A stretch of 64,000 nucleotides of DNA from Druceiella hillmani (GCA_039881145.1 JAYKKI010000016.1:10007001-10071000), one strand, 5' to 3'; shown: positions 40,531 to 54,331, numbered from the stretch's first letter. Translations and numbers: made by a program. Notes: generated by a model not told the origin, from the sequence alone.

Positions 40531-43500
40531 ACGCTTAAAAGAAAGTTTTTTCATAGATACTGTATCTGTTTAGAAGAAGACGGTCGTAGTTTTGAAAAAT
40601 AAGTTATTTTTTATTACATATGCACTACTGAGAGTTTTTATTAAGTTATAATAATTTCTTCAATTATAACCAAAATTATAACTTTTCACTTATTACACTT
40701 TGAGTCTACTTTTAAGGCGAAACCGGAAAGGTTGCAATAATCTCAATCAATTCCTATTAAAACCCTAATGAAATAGAAATATTCAATATTTAATGTATTA
40801 AAATTGTTAGTTGAATGTGCTAAAAAAGTTATATGAACTTTTTCAAATAATGTCCAAAAACAAGTCCAAAATCTGATACTTTGAATATTTCATTCACTTG
40901 TTAATTTTTTTAGCATCGTGATACGGCGTGCATAAGTATACGTCTTTATTTCAAAGTGTCAGTTAGTCAAATAGGTAATAAAATAATAAGTTTTTATCAT
41001 AATCTTTGAATTTATCTGAAAGAAAAAACATAGAAAAATGTATTAATTTAAAATAATCAAAAAGTCGCTGAACATACATGAAGATCTTTAAATAGGCATT
41101 GAGGTTCTGTACCTTTTTCCTTCTTTCGCTTGATACTATTGCTTGGGAAACCTGTATAATGTTTATAATTTTGTAATTCAGGTCAATATAATAATTTTAA
41201 ACTTTTTTTATATTGTTTATCAGCAGCTACTTGTAAGGATAAGGAAGAGGTGTGAAAGGATGGCTTAAGATTCTCTTGATTGAAAGCAATTCTTTTTACT
41301 ATTTAATAAAAATAATTGCTTTCAATCCTACCATCTTTCAATACAGAACATTATATAATCTTTAGTATCATATAGCAATATCGAGAAATATTTGAAAATT
41401 TTACAAAATGATTCCAAAATCTTTCTTGATCGCTCAAAACATTATTAAAGTCTTAAATATAAAACTATATCCTAAACCTTCAAATGATTAAAAGTATTGG
41501 CAAAAAACATGTTGAACTGTAAAATAGTTGGAGTAATAAATTAATACACTAAATTAATTTCACTCCAAATAAAACTTCCTTCAAATTTTACCCTATCCAT
41601 CCATGTAGATGGATAAGTATAAGGATAAAAGTTAATTATACATTTTTGTAGAAAACTTAAAGCCATTCTAATCTAAGATACTGATACTTTATACCAACTA
41701 AGATACTGATATTTTATACAAAATAACGAACATTTTAAACTATTGAATATTAAAAATAATTGTTAAAAAAATTAATCAAATATAAATATATAAGAACCAA
41801 TAGACAAATTTGACCCACAAAAATTAATTTGAAGCGTTTGTGTTATAAATAAGTTGAAATATATTTATATCCGACCGGACGTTGGGACAATGGTTACTTT
41901 ATGGTCGGGCTGCGGCGTAACTGTACCCCTCTTTGTCTAGCTCTAGCTACAGCTATTTCATTTACGCATGTATTCAGGTTTTCTCTCTCTTTTATATCTG
42001 AAAGCTATACGAAATAAGGAACAAACCAAATATCTGAATAATTGTAAATCGTAATACTTTTGTATAAAGTACGTTCATGGTTGTTAAGGTGTATAAATAT
42101 TTTCCGAATACGATGTGTACCAGTATTTTAAGACAAGTGTTTTCATTGCGGTGTTTTTTTATCTGATGACACTCCGTATTTTAATATTAATAGTTGAGTT
42201 GTGATTACTTATAAGATTTTAAACTTCAAGTCCTTAGTCAAATAAATATATAAATAACAATTATACGGGAAATTAAAAGTTTTACTACTAGGGAAAAAAA
42301 ATTAAAATAATAAACGGACAAAGAAAGCAAATATATGGTGATTTCAAATATAATTGAAATAAAAAAAGGAACAGTATAAATTTATTATTTTTGTTAATTA
42401 TCCATTATTTCAAATCAAAAGAAGTTATAGTAAAATACGTGATTCATTTTTTGAATACGCTTTCTAAATGATTATCTAAAATACATCATTTAGTTACCAG
42501 ATCTAAGCCTAGAACCATAAATATGTATGGTAGTATGAAGGAAACATAAAACATTGTATTTTATTTAAAAATATCTCCTTTAGAAATTATAAATTTCCGT
42601 CAATTTTAGCTGCAAAAAATAAATGTGAGCATTGAACCCTCAATAATACGTAGCAGTTATAACTCATTGTATATCTCCAGGAACCGTAAGCGGTCGATTT
42701 TTAATATAGTCCTCTCAGAACGAAATTACGACGCCCATACTCGTCGATTATTTTGTCTCCGTTATCTGTTACCAATATTTTCTAATACTCGTATTTGTAA
42801 TTCTTAGTATCTAAAAATACTCGTATCACCCAAGTCTACTTGATATAATCAAAAGATAAAGCAAAATCAATAATCTTTACAATAAAATAAACCAAATTTT
42901 TCCAAATCGTTTACCGCACCTATAATTAATATAAAAATGCCCTAATACCGTAGAAAGAAGGGAGTTGATGTTCGTCTGCTATATATATATTTTAAAAGAA
43001 TAATATTACTATGATGAAAAATATAAGTACCGCCATTTATTTGTCAAGAGTAGCAGTAACTCAAATATTTTAAGGAATGTTTCGCTCATATTGTGACTTA
43101 AATGAAATATATTTATTTAGAAGGAATAGTGGAATGTTTACAGATGTATAGCAAATAACTTGATCTAAGTAGTAGCTTATTACAGCCTAATCTGGTACAA
43201 GCGCCACAAATATCTGTGAACTCACATGAAAATAATGAAATTATGATCACAAGTTTCATTTAAATGTTCTCCATTTAAAATAACTAGTAATATTTTAAAT
43301 AATCTAAATCGCTCTGTGACGTATGCACGATTCTTCCATTCATATAGTGTATTGTTACTTATTTTCCGTATCATGTAGATACGGAAAATAAATCACAATA
43401 TGTAATAGGGGCGTTAAAAGTGGTCCGAATTGCATCGTGTAAATAATTACATGGCACGCTCATGCCTATAAAAAGTTGCTTGCGCACTGCCGTTCGCTCT

Positions 43501-43884
43501 GATTCAGAAAGTTTCCATTATAAAGAAAGATGTTTTTTCCGAGCAGAGTTATCTATTGCATCTATATTATAAAATAATTTTTTTTTCTATTACTCCATTA
43601 GCCATCTCAACTACTTACATTTAGTCAGTTTTGAATTCCCACAGTAAAAATCAATCTATTGTTGCAGTTTAAATAATACGCTGTCATTGTTTTGTTTCTA
43701 TTTTTGGTACAAAAGCTCACCATAAATCTTGCACCTAGTAAAGTGAATGAAACAAATATATAACTTCATTTAATTTACTATTTATTAAATAAATATACAT
43801 ATTAATTGTATGCTATGATTTCCGGTAACTACAAGCCAAAGCGTATAACATATTTATACTTATCTGAAAACAAAAAAACAAACA
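40531..43884. other. AT-rich DNA with two hairpins and a GC-richer patch
   Basis: No gene recognised. Perfect hairpins have 14-bp arms at 41278-41291/41314-41327 (GATTGAAAGCAATT) and 43359-43372/43378-43391 (TTATTTTCCGTATC). A small GC-richer patch (CGACCGGACGTTGGGACAAT, GGTCGGGCTGCGGCG) lies at about 41870-41950. Around 43467 CCTATAAAAAG sits upstream of GCGCACTGCCGTTCGCTC, which is promoter-like but unproven. Confidence 0.45.
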
Positions 43885-44820
43885 AGATAACGGTTTGTTA
43901 AATAAGAACCTGACCGTTATTATTCGGAAGAAATAAATCAGACATTTTTTTATATATATTGAAGTACATAATATTGGATATTGCACAATTAATTAATACT
44001 TTGTAATATTAGCATCATTATTTATTATAGCTTGATACCTTTTTCCATGCTTTCATTCCTTTTTCATATCTCTTTAATTTGATAATAGAGTTGCTTTTGA
44101 GTGTACGCTGGCTTTGCTCTGAGTTGCATTTTGATATAAGACTATACATTTTTTATGAAATTTGCATCTGGAGACATCGGTGGCCACTCCATGGTTGTAA
44201 TGTTATTTTGCCGTTTCCACGCACTGCATAGTTTACTAGATATTTTGGGTCATTGCCTTCTTGCGGCACCCAGGTTTTTGAGTCTGATCGAAAAAACTTT
44301 TTAGCAGTCTTCATTAAGCATTTTTTATAAATTTGGCACATTCTTTCAACGTCCAAATACCAGTAAACACAAAAAGGCAACCAAATCCACGTTTGCAGAA
44401 GCATTTCCGAACATGTACTTTTATAAGACGTTTTACTGTACGTTGAAGCAACCTATTATGCTTACTTCTCCAAGCTTTTGACAGACTTTCATCTGTAAAA
44501 ATAACGTTGCCCCAATGATCCAAATTTTCCTTTACCCAGTTTAGTCGTTTTTGAACGTGTTTTTTCAGATAACAAAAGTTCTCAAAGTAGCCCGAAAAGA
44601 TATATTGTTTTCATGCAGACGATTGCTTATTGTATTTAGTAATGCATATATTCCCTTCTAACGTAGTATTGATTTGGCAGAACACAGTGGCAGAACGCAA
44701 CTCTATCCTGCTCTTTTGCTGTCACTCAATTTGATCCCCTGACTGACAGGTCGTTCACATTCCTAACATGTGCTGTATTTTTTATGAGTAATAACGGTCA
44801 CGTTATTGTTGACCAGACTG
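43885..44820 (-). mobile_element. Degraded Tc1-like transposon
   Basis: The right end is clear. Read inwards on the minus strand it begins CAGTCTGGTCAACAATAACG and continues GTGACCGTTATTACTC, flanked by a TA at 44821-44822. The left end near 43885-43930 holds a decayed match (CTGACCGTTATTATTC at about 43910-43925). The size, about 0.94 kb, is short for a Tc1 element (usually 1.3-1.6 kb), in line with internal deletions. Encloses the transposase fossil below. Confidence 0.72.
44150..44590 (-). pseudogene. Tc1-like transposase, frameshifted fragment
   Basis: The minus strand reads FCYLKKHVQKRLNWVKENLD, then HWGNVIFTDES, the block holding the first catalytic aspartate of Tc1 transposases (W..V.F.DE). 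It continues to CKRGFGCLFVFTGI and ECAKFIKNA. After a frame change near 44320-44400 it resumes as LMKTAKKFF and WVPQEGNDPKY, the NDPKH-type block with the second aspartate, followed by WSGHRCLQMQ where WPSQSPDLNP would be expected. The third catalytic residue is therefore lost. The N-terminal paired-like DNA-binding domain was not recognised between 44590 and 44760. Dead copy. Confidence 0.8.
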
Positions 44821-45174
44821 TATCTATTGAATTGTTACAAAATATATCTAGTTATTGAATTTGACACGATCGAAAATTTTCACCACTTAAGTTTCCATTG
44901 AAATATTAATGGTTATAAATATAGTAGGGTTTCGTTTCCTGTATAAATTGAACTGCAAATATATAAATTTATCAATAAATATTTAATCAATAAATTATTT
45001 TCAATTTGTACGTAAATTTCTGCACATTAATTGAGAAATAGCGTATTTTTCTCGAATTTCTTCTAAATTGTGGAAACGTAGTAGTAATTCGGGATGGAGG
45101 TGTAAGTTCTAAAAATACATTTAATGAACATTTACACGTGCATTTAAAAAAAATATGTAGTTGAAAAAATATAG

Positions 45175-45175
<1 letters not shown>

Positions 45176-45226
<51 letters not shown>
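45176..45226. repeat. (TA)n microsatellite
   Basis: Uninterrupted TA run. Confidence 0.96.
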
Positions 45227-45229
<3 letters not shown>

Positions 45230-47999
45230 GTGACATGTGTCGCAGCGTAACAATGATAATATTTAATGCCTAGTGACACTTAGCAAAATGGAACTAGACA
45301 CACCTATAAATCAGAGGAACCATGAGCGTTCCTCTACATGAGCGCAGCAAAAAAATAGATGAGATAGATGATAGAGAAGAATGAGGACGTATCCTGAGAT
45401 ACAACACTCATCTGCAACATGCTTGACACAAAGTGTAGCGACTAAGAAGAATATTTTTATATCGGAAATACCACTGCTGCATTCAGCACAAAATCTTCTA
45501 AACTGTAAAAACTACAAACTTTAAATTTAGAACGTGAGTTCCTTATTCTACCTAAAAATCTTCTGAGAAAGGATTTTATGAAATCAAGTGCCTAAGGATG
45601 AGAAATAAGAGTTAAAACTGAGTACCGGAACTCAGTGAATTTTAAAGTTACAGGCGTATAAATTCATATTGCATTTTCTGTTACTAAGTAATGAATACTG
45701 ATTTTACAAATTTACTCCCCACGGATAGAAAAAAGGGATGATATAAAATATGTTCATCGCACCAAATATGACGATAATGACTTTTATATTGACCTACAAA
45801 ATTTATTATATTGTACCACTGGGATACGTGCAAACGAAGTTTAAGCCCCCTTAAATTATTCATTTTATGGCCTAAAATAAAAATCCTTTCCGTAATAGTT
45901 TATATGCTTGCCCCTCTTCAACATGGCTTGAGGGAAGCATAGTTTTTTAACTTATTGCTTAATATTAGCTAATATTTTGACTGAAAAAAGTATAAATAAA
46001 TATTCCGAGCAACCTTTGCCTTCAAGTATCTACCATAAAACAGGGGAAGAAGAAAAAGCAGGTATAACGTATTTCTACGAGAGTAAAGTCGTGGGTAAAT
46101 GCTGAATTAGAAAGAAGATAACTAGGAAATATTTTTGAGATGCATTTGTTATAAAGTCCTTTGTTTGGTAGTATATAATTTGCAGTATTCTTTGAGTCTA
46201 TATATACAGTTATCCCTACGTCAGTAGTTCAATTAAACTTATGGGTATAGGATGTCATAAGCAATTAATCTAAAGCAATATAGTTGCAATAAGATTGCAC
46301 AAAGTGCACTATTTATACATTTTTTTTTGTTTTCAAAATATCTATATTTTCCATATCATGACTGAAATTAGTTGATCCTATTAAAAAAATACGTTCAATT
46401 TTCTAAAACCCGCTGTGTAAAAAGCATATTAAAGATAACATGAAAATGATCTTGAAAACTACTAAGAATAATAGATTTTTTTAATAATATAATTTTTTAA
46501 ATCGCTCTACTTTAAAAATGTATGTCTTTTGTAAGGTCGTCAAACAATAAAAAAATTATTATGATTTTTTTTCTCTCGTTTAAATTTTGTTTAGTACTTA
46601 AAAGTTTTTATTTTGCAAAGTGTAATGCTTTATTTACATAGAACGTCCAAAATGATGGACTGGAACAGAAACACAATTTACGTCGCCTTAGAATATTACC
46701 CCGGAACCAAACAAAGGGTTGCTGATTTTGCCTGACATATTCAATTGTAGTTCTGATTTTTATTCACAAATCCAATTCCAACATAATCTTCCTGGAGTTA
46801 ACTATATAATTAAAGTAAATTAAATAGTAAAAAATCAACAGAATTTAATCCAAGGAGCGCGCTTGCCAACTGATCGTACTACCATGCCCAATCAATCGAT
46901 GTGAAAAAATTTTAAATTTTAGGATAGCTCGATCGGACCAGTAAATTGTTTTAAATTCCGCTCCACAAATTCACCGAGAGCGGATAGTGGAAATTAGATT
47001 CTTGCCGAAAAGTGGGAGTTTACAATACTTTAATAATTTATATTTTGCTTGTTAAATATTCCTAAAGGTTTTAAATTTTAATTCATTAGTCCACGTTGTC
47101 TTGTCATAAAAGTTAAGGGCTTTCATATCTCTTTCTCGATCTAATTGCACCCTGTTTAAAAAATCTTATCACAAAAAATTCTGCACTATTTGAATATCAT
47201 ATGAATTTAAATCTTTCCTTGGCTTTTTCACATGACGAATAACAGAGCGTCGTCTTCGATGAATTTTAGATCATTTTTAACTTCAATCGGTAACTGGTCC
47301 ATTCGTTCACCATTATTTACAACCATGAAGACCTTCAAAAACCCAATCCTCCGTATTCCTGATAAAAACTAAGTGGTCAGAAAGTTGTTGGGCCGTTTCC
47401 CTTCCGTGTCGGTTGGCGTAGTCACTGTGGAGTCTACTAGTTTCCCGACTATTGCCATGTACAATATCAAAGTATGCATCATAGCGTACTCACGCAGTTA
47501 ATAAGTAACCTGTTTGGATTTTGACCCATGGCAAATAAACAAGTGTAAATACTTTACAACGATCCAGATAGCAAGAATAGTCATTATATTCAATAATCAA
47601 TCCAAATGAGATGAATAAGTAGCAAAAGGCAAAACCATACGAACGCGAAGATTATAAAATATCAAACTATGGAAATAATTGAAGGTAGTAAAAGCGAAAG
47701 GTAAACTAGTGAGATGAACAAATAAAACATAGAAAAATTAAAACAATCGTGTTATTCATCACATATCAATAAGTACTTCCCTTTTTTCTAACATAAACAA
47801 GTTATAACTATTATTATACTACGTTTTTGTTTATAGCTATTATTGCTTTCCTCTTATATTACGTTTTAATTAATTATTATTATTGCTATTACGTTCGCAA
47901 ACCCCGCATATCGAAATAGATTGATTACCATTTTCTGCGATGTTTCTAATAATTCCGAAACCGCCAAGCCAGGGTTTCCGTACACATTTCAGCATTTAT
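45227..47999. other. Mixed-composition DNA without a recognised gene
   Basis: Less AT-extreme than its surroundings, especially 46640-47480. Several short open stretches occur there (for example MMDWNRNTIYVALEYYPG forward near 46653), but no family could be recognised. The motif CTACATGAGCGCAGC near 45333 recurs as CTAACATGAGCGCAGC near 52336, hinting at a shared small repeat. Confidence 0.4.
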
Positions 48000-48923
48000 T
48001 AACATTTAATGGTACATTATATTCCTATTAAACTATTTACAAAATTTTAATTTTTTAGAACGAAAATATATTATCTGATATGTCTTTCACAGGTGCATAT
48101 TTAAAAAAATATTTGTATGTCACATAACTAAAAACTTACGATTGTCGAATTTTTTCACTAAATATTAAAAATTTGTAAATTATAACAAATTTTCAGCAAA
48201 TTGATTTATTTTCATTAATTAATTAAACTTTATTTAGATTGTTTTAATAAATTTAACAACTTATTTTTGAGATATTTAAAACTAAAATATAAATGAATAT
48301 ATTTAAATTTTTAATATAACTAAATTTAATTTTAAAAGTAATACTAAATTTGATCAATTAATTAAAATATTAGAATAACTAACCTTAAAAAATATAAATA
48401 ATGAAAAATTAATTTTCAAGAAAATTACATACCAACTTAAATGTAATATTAAATTTCATTGGTATAATAAATACATTTTAAAATAGTAAAATGAGAAAAC
48501 ATTAAATTTTTAGAATAAATAAATTTAATGGTCAAATTAATCATAAATTTAATTTATTTTTGAAATAAAAATAACATAATTAAGATTAAAGCTAATTAAA
48601 GCTAATGAAATAAGAAGAAAATTAAATGGTAGAATAATAAAATTTAATGTTAAAATTAATTTTAAATTTAATTAAATTTGGAAATAATTAAATCAAAAAT
48701 ATTTTAATTTTAAAATGCCTAAATTTAAATTTTTAATGGAAATAAATTTAAAATTAATTTTAATATGAATTAATTATTTTTTTATTTTCATTTCATAAAA
48801 ACAATCCAGATAAAATTTAATTAACATTTAATTAGTGAATATGCCGGCAATTTATTAATTTTAAATATTTAGTTATTGTTTCTTTCCTTATTTAGAATTG
48901 TTTTATATGTAATTTTTTAACCA
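48000..48923. repeat. Extremely AT-rich quasi-tandem tract
   Basis: Made almost wholly of A and T with diverged recurring blocks such as AGAATAA.TAAATTTAATG and AAATTAATTTTAAATTTAAT. The last part (48750-48923), containing CATAAAAACAATCCAGATAA and TTATTGTTTCTTTCCTTATT, is repeated at about 51265-51440. Those two blocks flank the U insertion at 48924-51175. Non-coding. Confidence 0.7.
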
Positions 48924-51175
48924 TAATTAAAGCAGATTTTGATGGATGTAAATATAAATGATCTATCTTAGCTAAAATTCTACGAAACATATTAAAATTT
49001 TTTGATTTCATTTTCTTTAAATTTATACTACTACTGCAAACTTATCAATAAATGTAATTTCCAACTTTTCTTTTGTTCGTCCTGGTATCGATAGTGTCAA
49101 TCAGTCTGTTTATATCAATAATTTTTATAGTAAAACATATCCCTCAAATATTTGAATGAGCATAGACATGTTTAAAAAATATATTAAAAGGCGATCAATG
49201 GAGAAAGTCCCCCTTGGAATATATTGAGAATATAGGAAGTTCATAATCACGTACGACCTCTTTATAAACTCAATTTCATATACCACTTACAGTCGTCTTT
49301 AAGTATAAAATCCTAATTCATTGAATTATAGACTTTTTAAGACCCTTGAATATTGCAATAATCTAGCGGTATTTATAATTAAAAATTCTTCATAAAATTT
49401 AAATTCGAATTTTGTACAATCTGAAGTCCATCGGTATGAGATTTACTTGCCGCAATTTTAACTTCCTAACCTTTAGACTGAAGAATTTTGGCTTGATATC
49501 AGCTAGAATTAGAACTAGTGCTCAATGTCATAATTTTAACTGTTATTGTACTTCATATGCCTCATATATTTAATAATTGAGTAATTTCATGTCATATCTG
49601 TGTAATTACATCCTGTTATTAAATCCACTATTATACAATTCGCAGTGGTTTTTAAGCATAAGTTCCTAATTAAATAAACCAATAAATACTTAAAGATCCT
49701 CGTATATGGGGATTATATCACATTAATCTAGCGGTATTTGTATTCGAAATAAAATATCTTTTAAAAAACTGACTTGAAAAAAAGTTAAAAATACATAACT
49801 GAAAATAGGTACTTATTTATTTGCAATAAATAACTAAATACTTATTTTTGAAGTCGATCCCAGAACTTTCGAACAAGTTAAACAAATTCATAATTTAATT
49901 TCTTTAGAATTTAAATAAAAACTTTAACTTCTAATGCACTTCCAATGCTAAATAGATTCACAAAGGGTATTTATAACATTAAAATTTACATCTGTTTAAG
50001 TTTGCAGGCACCAACTTTACATACAAGTAATTTAGATATTTAATGCAAATAAGTAGGTACCTATTTTGAGTTAATTATTTTTTTACTTTTTGGTACCTAT
50101 TTTTTTGAAGTCGGTTTTTCGAAAGTTTTTCAAAATTTTAATACATTAATCACTGAAAATTCTAAGATTTTATTTTAGAATTTTCAGTGATAAATGTATT
50201 AAAATTAACATCACAATTATTTTGTTTCTTACAATTTTGTGCAATTATAAAAAGTCACGGGCAGAAGCTAGTATGTAAATAATTTTCTCTCGGTCTAAAG
50301 TTGATTATCGACAACACATAGCAAAAAAAGCGATTATAGTGTCCGCCAATGGTTAGCTGTTAGCCGTTAAGGAGTTCGGTTCTCCTTATCCAAAGTATAA
50401 TATCAGATTTTGCAAATTAAAAACTACCACTTGAGGAGATCCGTTCTCCATATCCAAAATCCAATATAAAATTTTACAAATTTATAACTAAAGTAACAAT
50501 AATCAGTAGCATATATATATTGAATCACCACAGATTTACTACCATTAGTTAAGGAGTTACATTATTCACCTTCAGATTTCATTATCATACACTGACCTGG
50601 TCGATGGTGCAGTTATTTTGCCATGTAAAAAGTTTAAAAAAAGTTTCAGTAGTAAATATCTCCAATTACGTTTGATTACTATCATCCGATAAGGAGTTCC
50701 ATTGTTCATCTCTTAAACGCATCGTCAAAATCTGATATAATCGATAGCGTAGTTATTTTGCAAAATAATAACTACTAGTAGCAAGTAATTAAGGAGTTCC
50801 ATCGTTCGTCTCCAGGCCTTTTCATCAGATCATCATCATATTTATATAGGACCATACCTATAGCATCACCTTTCAAATAAAAAAGAATTATGAAAATCGA
50901 GCTACTCGGTAAAGAATTATCGCTGAACATAGGTATAAAAAAGGTTGTTTTTTTTGAGTAGATTAGTATAGGCCGGGAATTTAAGCTAGGTCCGCGCGGT
51001 GCGCCGAGACGTCAAAGGCCATAAATCCTGTGATCAATCTAACACGGTGATGGCATTTTATAATGCAATAAAAAATAGTGTGAAAGAAAGAAGACTTTGT
51101 CTTTCAGTAAATCGCCGTAGGCGTAGACATATTGCCTTGAATTGTTATAATATTTTGAAGAACATGCGCATATTA
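48924..51175 (-). repeat. Repeat U, fullest copy
   Basis: A non-coding unit of about 2.25 kb. From its head (51175) backwards it shows a tRNA-like SINE-type segment, a linker and tandem units of about 120 bp with GGAACTCCTTA-type cores (50280-50850). Then come CTAGCTTCTGCCCGTGACTT (near 50255-50276), a 31-bp-arm hairpin (50134-50206) and a body with GAAGTCGG boxes ending at CTGCTTTAATTA. The whole is the inverted counterpart of 57421-59260. The 60-codon frame at 50999-51181 lies in the head and is shared with 53690-53793; it may be chance. No transposase or RT is present, so mobility would be non-autonomous. Confidence 0.72.
50134..50206. repeat. 31-bp-arm hairpin in repeat U
   Basis: AATTTTAATACATTAATCAC... 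(50134-50164) pairs with 50176-50206 with few mismatches around TAGAATTTTCAGTGA. The same hairpin is kept in the U copy near 58005-58065. Confidence 0.82.
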
Positions 51176-51184
51176 AAATGAATT

Positions 51185-51345
51185 TTAAATTTATCTGGAT
51201 TGTTTTTATGAAATAAAAACAAAAAATTGTTGAAATAATTAATTCATATTAAAATTAATTTTAAATTTAGTATGAATTAATTATACAAAAAAAAAAATTA
51301 TTTCTATTTCATAAAAACAATCCACATAAAATTTAATTAGTGAAT
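51185..51345. repeat. AT-rich palindrome next to repeat U
   Basis: The left part has ATCTGGATTGTTTTTATGAA and the right part TTCATAAAAACAATCCACAT, with TAATTCATATTAAAATTAA/TTTAGTATGAATTAATTA near the centre. Arms are roughly 75 bp with indels. It is related to the block at 48750-48830. Confidence 0.7.
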
Positions 51346-51440
51346 ATGACTGCAATTTATTGTAATTTATGAATTTTAAGTACTTTGTTATTGTTTCTTT
51401 TCTTATTTAGAATTGTTTTACATGTAATTTTTAATTCACT

Positions 51441-53512
51441 ATTTTATATTTAATTCTTTTAATAAATGACTATTTTTCCTAAAATTTTAAATGAAATTCA
51501 TTGATTTGAATACTTACTTTATATTTTTGCTTTGAAAAAATGATAAAAAATAACATAAAATATACAAATTAGAGAGACGGGGAGAGTTGAATAAAAAAGG
51601 CTGCGCTTTTTGGCGTGACAATAATACACTAATATAATGAATAGAAATCTATATATTAAATCACGTTTAAAGTTAAAAAAATAATTTAAGAAACTTCGTT
51701 CCTGACGAGGGTCCCCCGACTACACATTTTTTAAATTTTTTCTACGATGCTGGTAAAAATGCAAAATTATCAAAATATTCCAGAACAGAATTTCTTTTAA
51801 TTTGCTTGTAATCTTTATGCAACTTTTTTACACGGTGGGTTTTGGAAAGCGTAAGACAAATGTTTTTCTAATTACACATTCTATAAAAAAGTTATTTAAA
51901 TTTCAGAGTGTTTTCCTTGTTTTTTGGTATAAAATAAGAGGTTATTTTATAGCCAAACTAATACGTTGTGCGTTCACCAAATATCATTGTTATTTCTTTC
52001 ATAATACAATAATAAAATTAATATGAGTCATGGAATGACAAATGTAGATATTACGAAAATAATGAATAACTTTTAAAGTATGCACTTTTGTGTAACCTTG
52101 TTTTACATAAGATTTAGTTTGGACCTATGATCCAGGGACTCAGGTATATAACGCTATACCTGTTTTCCCCCTATATGCTCGGTTATAACTAGATTTCATA
52201 GTTTACTCTGTACGTGAAAATTTATGAGGCGTGTCTTTCAATGTGGACAGGCAAGAAGCGATAGTTATTTTGAGATCATCTGGTCATAGAAATATTTAAT
52301 TTGAAACGTTAATCATGGAAATTGTGAACCTCACACCTCTAACATGAGCGCAGCTACGGAAAAAAATATTATTTTAAATATATTATTTTTTATTAACATG
52401 TAAAAAAATATAACACCGTAATAAACTGTAAATCGTTTAAACCTATCTTTCGTATAAAATGATTCATGAAACTAACAAATTATTAGGTAATGAATAAAAT
52501 TATTTTAATTTAAATATATTATATCAATATAGAACAACTGTGTTATAAGTATACCATAAAACAGTCTTGGGAATTTAATTTATCCCTGTGATCGATCAAT
52601 TTACTATGTACTTACTGGACTAAATAAGCCTCGCCTTGGACTAGATTCGCTAGCTTCAGCGTTCAGTGGTGATGGATTGAAACCATGTTTTGTTTTCATG
52701 CGTCAAATTAATTTCCACTTGATATGTGCGCTATGCTAATAAACATCGAACAGTGATTATATTTATTTTCTTGACTACGTCTTAATTAAAATATATTCAT
52801 AAAACCTGTCACCTGCATGCATGTGTAAAGTAAAAGCAACAAGTAATATTTCTAACAGACTAAAAGCATAAGTTTTTTTAGGAAATTTTTTAAACCGCTC
52901 AGACTTACTATCATAGCATAGTTACCCGTTTTATAAGCAAGAATAAAAAAAGGAAGTAATAATTGATCATTGTTTTTTTTATTAACATGTAAAAAAGGAA
53001 GTGTTTCCTCTCTATAATAAATTACTTTGGCGTAAAAAATGTTTTTCTTTGTATAAAGTAATGTTCTCAAGCTCGTGCTGACTCAGCCTTCTAATGAATA
53101 TTAATAATTTATATGTGGTATCATCCCACAGGCACATCAAAGTATGTTAGATTGAAACAAAGGATTACAATTTTACAAACAAGTTAAAAAATAGTTTTAT
53201 ATGTATATATCTATATCCTACTTCTCTTTTAAATTTTTATGTGGGATTTTGAAATCCCTTTGCCCAATTGCATGAAACTTTTTGTTTTGCAAAAAACGTC
53301 TATGATAAATAATATAAATACCAGTGACAATAGTATAGTATAAATGTAGAAATGTATGTGTGCGTTTTTCATACAGATACGAGGTACTTTTTTTAGTCAT
53401 GTATGTGAGAAAACAACTTTATAAGATTTATATTTATGTAAACGTTATATAATATGTCTATTGCAACAGAGAACATATTCGTTTGGACATTGTTCTGCTT
53501 TACACTTCTACT

Positions 53513-53514
<2 letters not shown>
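51441..53514. other. AT-rich DNA without a recognised gene
   Basis: Nothing recognised. Open frames of 60-74 codons near 51802, 52852 and 53218 show no motif. Confidence 0.45.
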
Positions 53515-53586
<72 letters not shown>

Positions 53587-53608
53587 TGTGTGTGTGTGTG
53601 TGTGTGTG
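53515..53608. repeat. (TA)n-(TG)n compound microsatellite
   Basis: About 70 bp of TA followed by TGTGTG. All frames through it on both strands are repeat artefacts. Confidence 0.97.
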
Positions 53609-53689
53609 CATATATCAATTATTTTTTCGGTAATTAAAAAAGCAGTTATAACAGTGTTAACACATCTGAAAGCATTCTTAAAAATATTA

Positions 53690-54060
53690 TAACAATTCAA
53701 GGCAATATGTCCATGCCTATGGCTACTTACTGAAAGACAAAGTTTTCTTTCTTTCACACTATTTTTTATTGCATTATAAAATGCTATCACCATGTTAGAT
53801 TGATCACAGGGTTTATGGCCTTTGACGTCTCGGTGTACCGCGGGAACCTAGGTTAAATTCCCGGCCTATACTAATCTACTTCAAAAAAAAATATTACCTT
53901 TTGTATACCTATGTTCAGCGATAATTCTTTACCGAGTAGCTCGATTTTAATAGTTTTTATTTGAAAGGTAGTGCTATAGGTATGGTCCTTTATAAATATG
54001 ATGATGATCTGATGAAAAGGCCTGGAGACGAACGATGGAACTCCTTATCGGATGATGAAA
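53690..54060 (+). repeat. Repeat U, head fragment with tRNA-like SINE segment
   Basis: Inverted counterpart of 50830-51170. It contains GATTGATCACAGGGTTTATG, CCTTTGACG and GGTTAAATTCCCGGCC, the last a near match to a tRNA B box. Then come an A-rich stretch (53881-53891), the linker with TTCTTTACCGAGTAGCTCG and the first 120-bp-type unit (GATGATCTGATGAAAAGGCC). It is cut off where the large inverted repeat begins (54081). The segment 53780-53880 resembles the SINE head at 55245-55325. Confidence 0.7.
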
Positions 54061-54326
54061 AAGAACGATACGAGGAAAACAATATTGTGTTTACACAAGA
54101 AAGAATAAATATGAGGAACTGATCAATGATGAAAATCAGTACGGATAACCAATATGAAACGGATAACCAAATTAATGAACTAGGTATTTCCGCATAAGTT
54201 ATCTTCTTTATTTAATTAAATGCTGTAGCAAAAGAAGTAAACATCAAATTTTAAAAAAATTAAACAATTTTAATTATACTTTATTTAATTCAAATTAAAA
54301 TATAATGCTATATTAAATTATCTACA

Positions 54327-54331
<5 letters not shown>

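Noticed and set aside
43440..43560. Promoter-like cluster: CCTATAAAAAG, a GC-rich start region and a short ATG frame
   Set aside because: The spacing from the TATA-like box to a TCAGA initiator-like site is about 39 bases, too long, and the frame has only about 15 codons. Not strong enough to annotate.
46640..47480. Less AT-rich stretch with short open segments, suspected host exon or transposon remnant
   Set aside because: Translations of both strands gave no motif I could match, and no consistent frame or splice sites emerged.
50999..51181. 60-codon frame shared with 53690-53793 (AFYNAIKNSVKER...LCLSV), suggesting a conserved peptide
   Set aside because: Both lie in the duplicated head of repeat U, so similarity follows from common descent of the repeat. 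Changes are as frequent at first and second codon positions as expected without selection.
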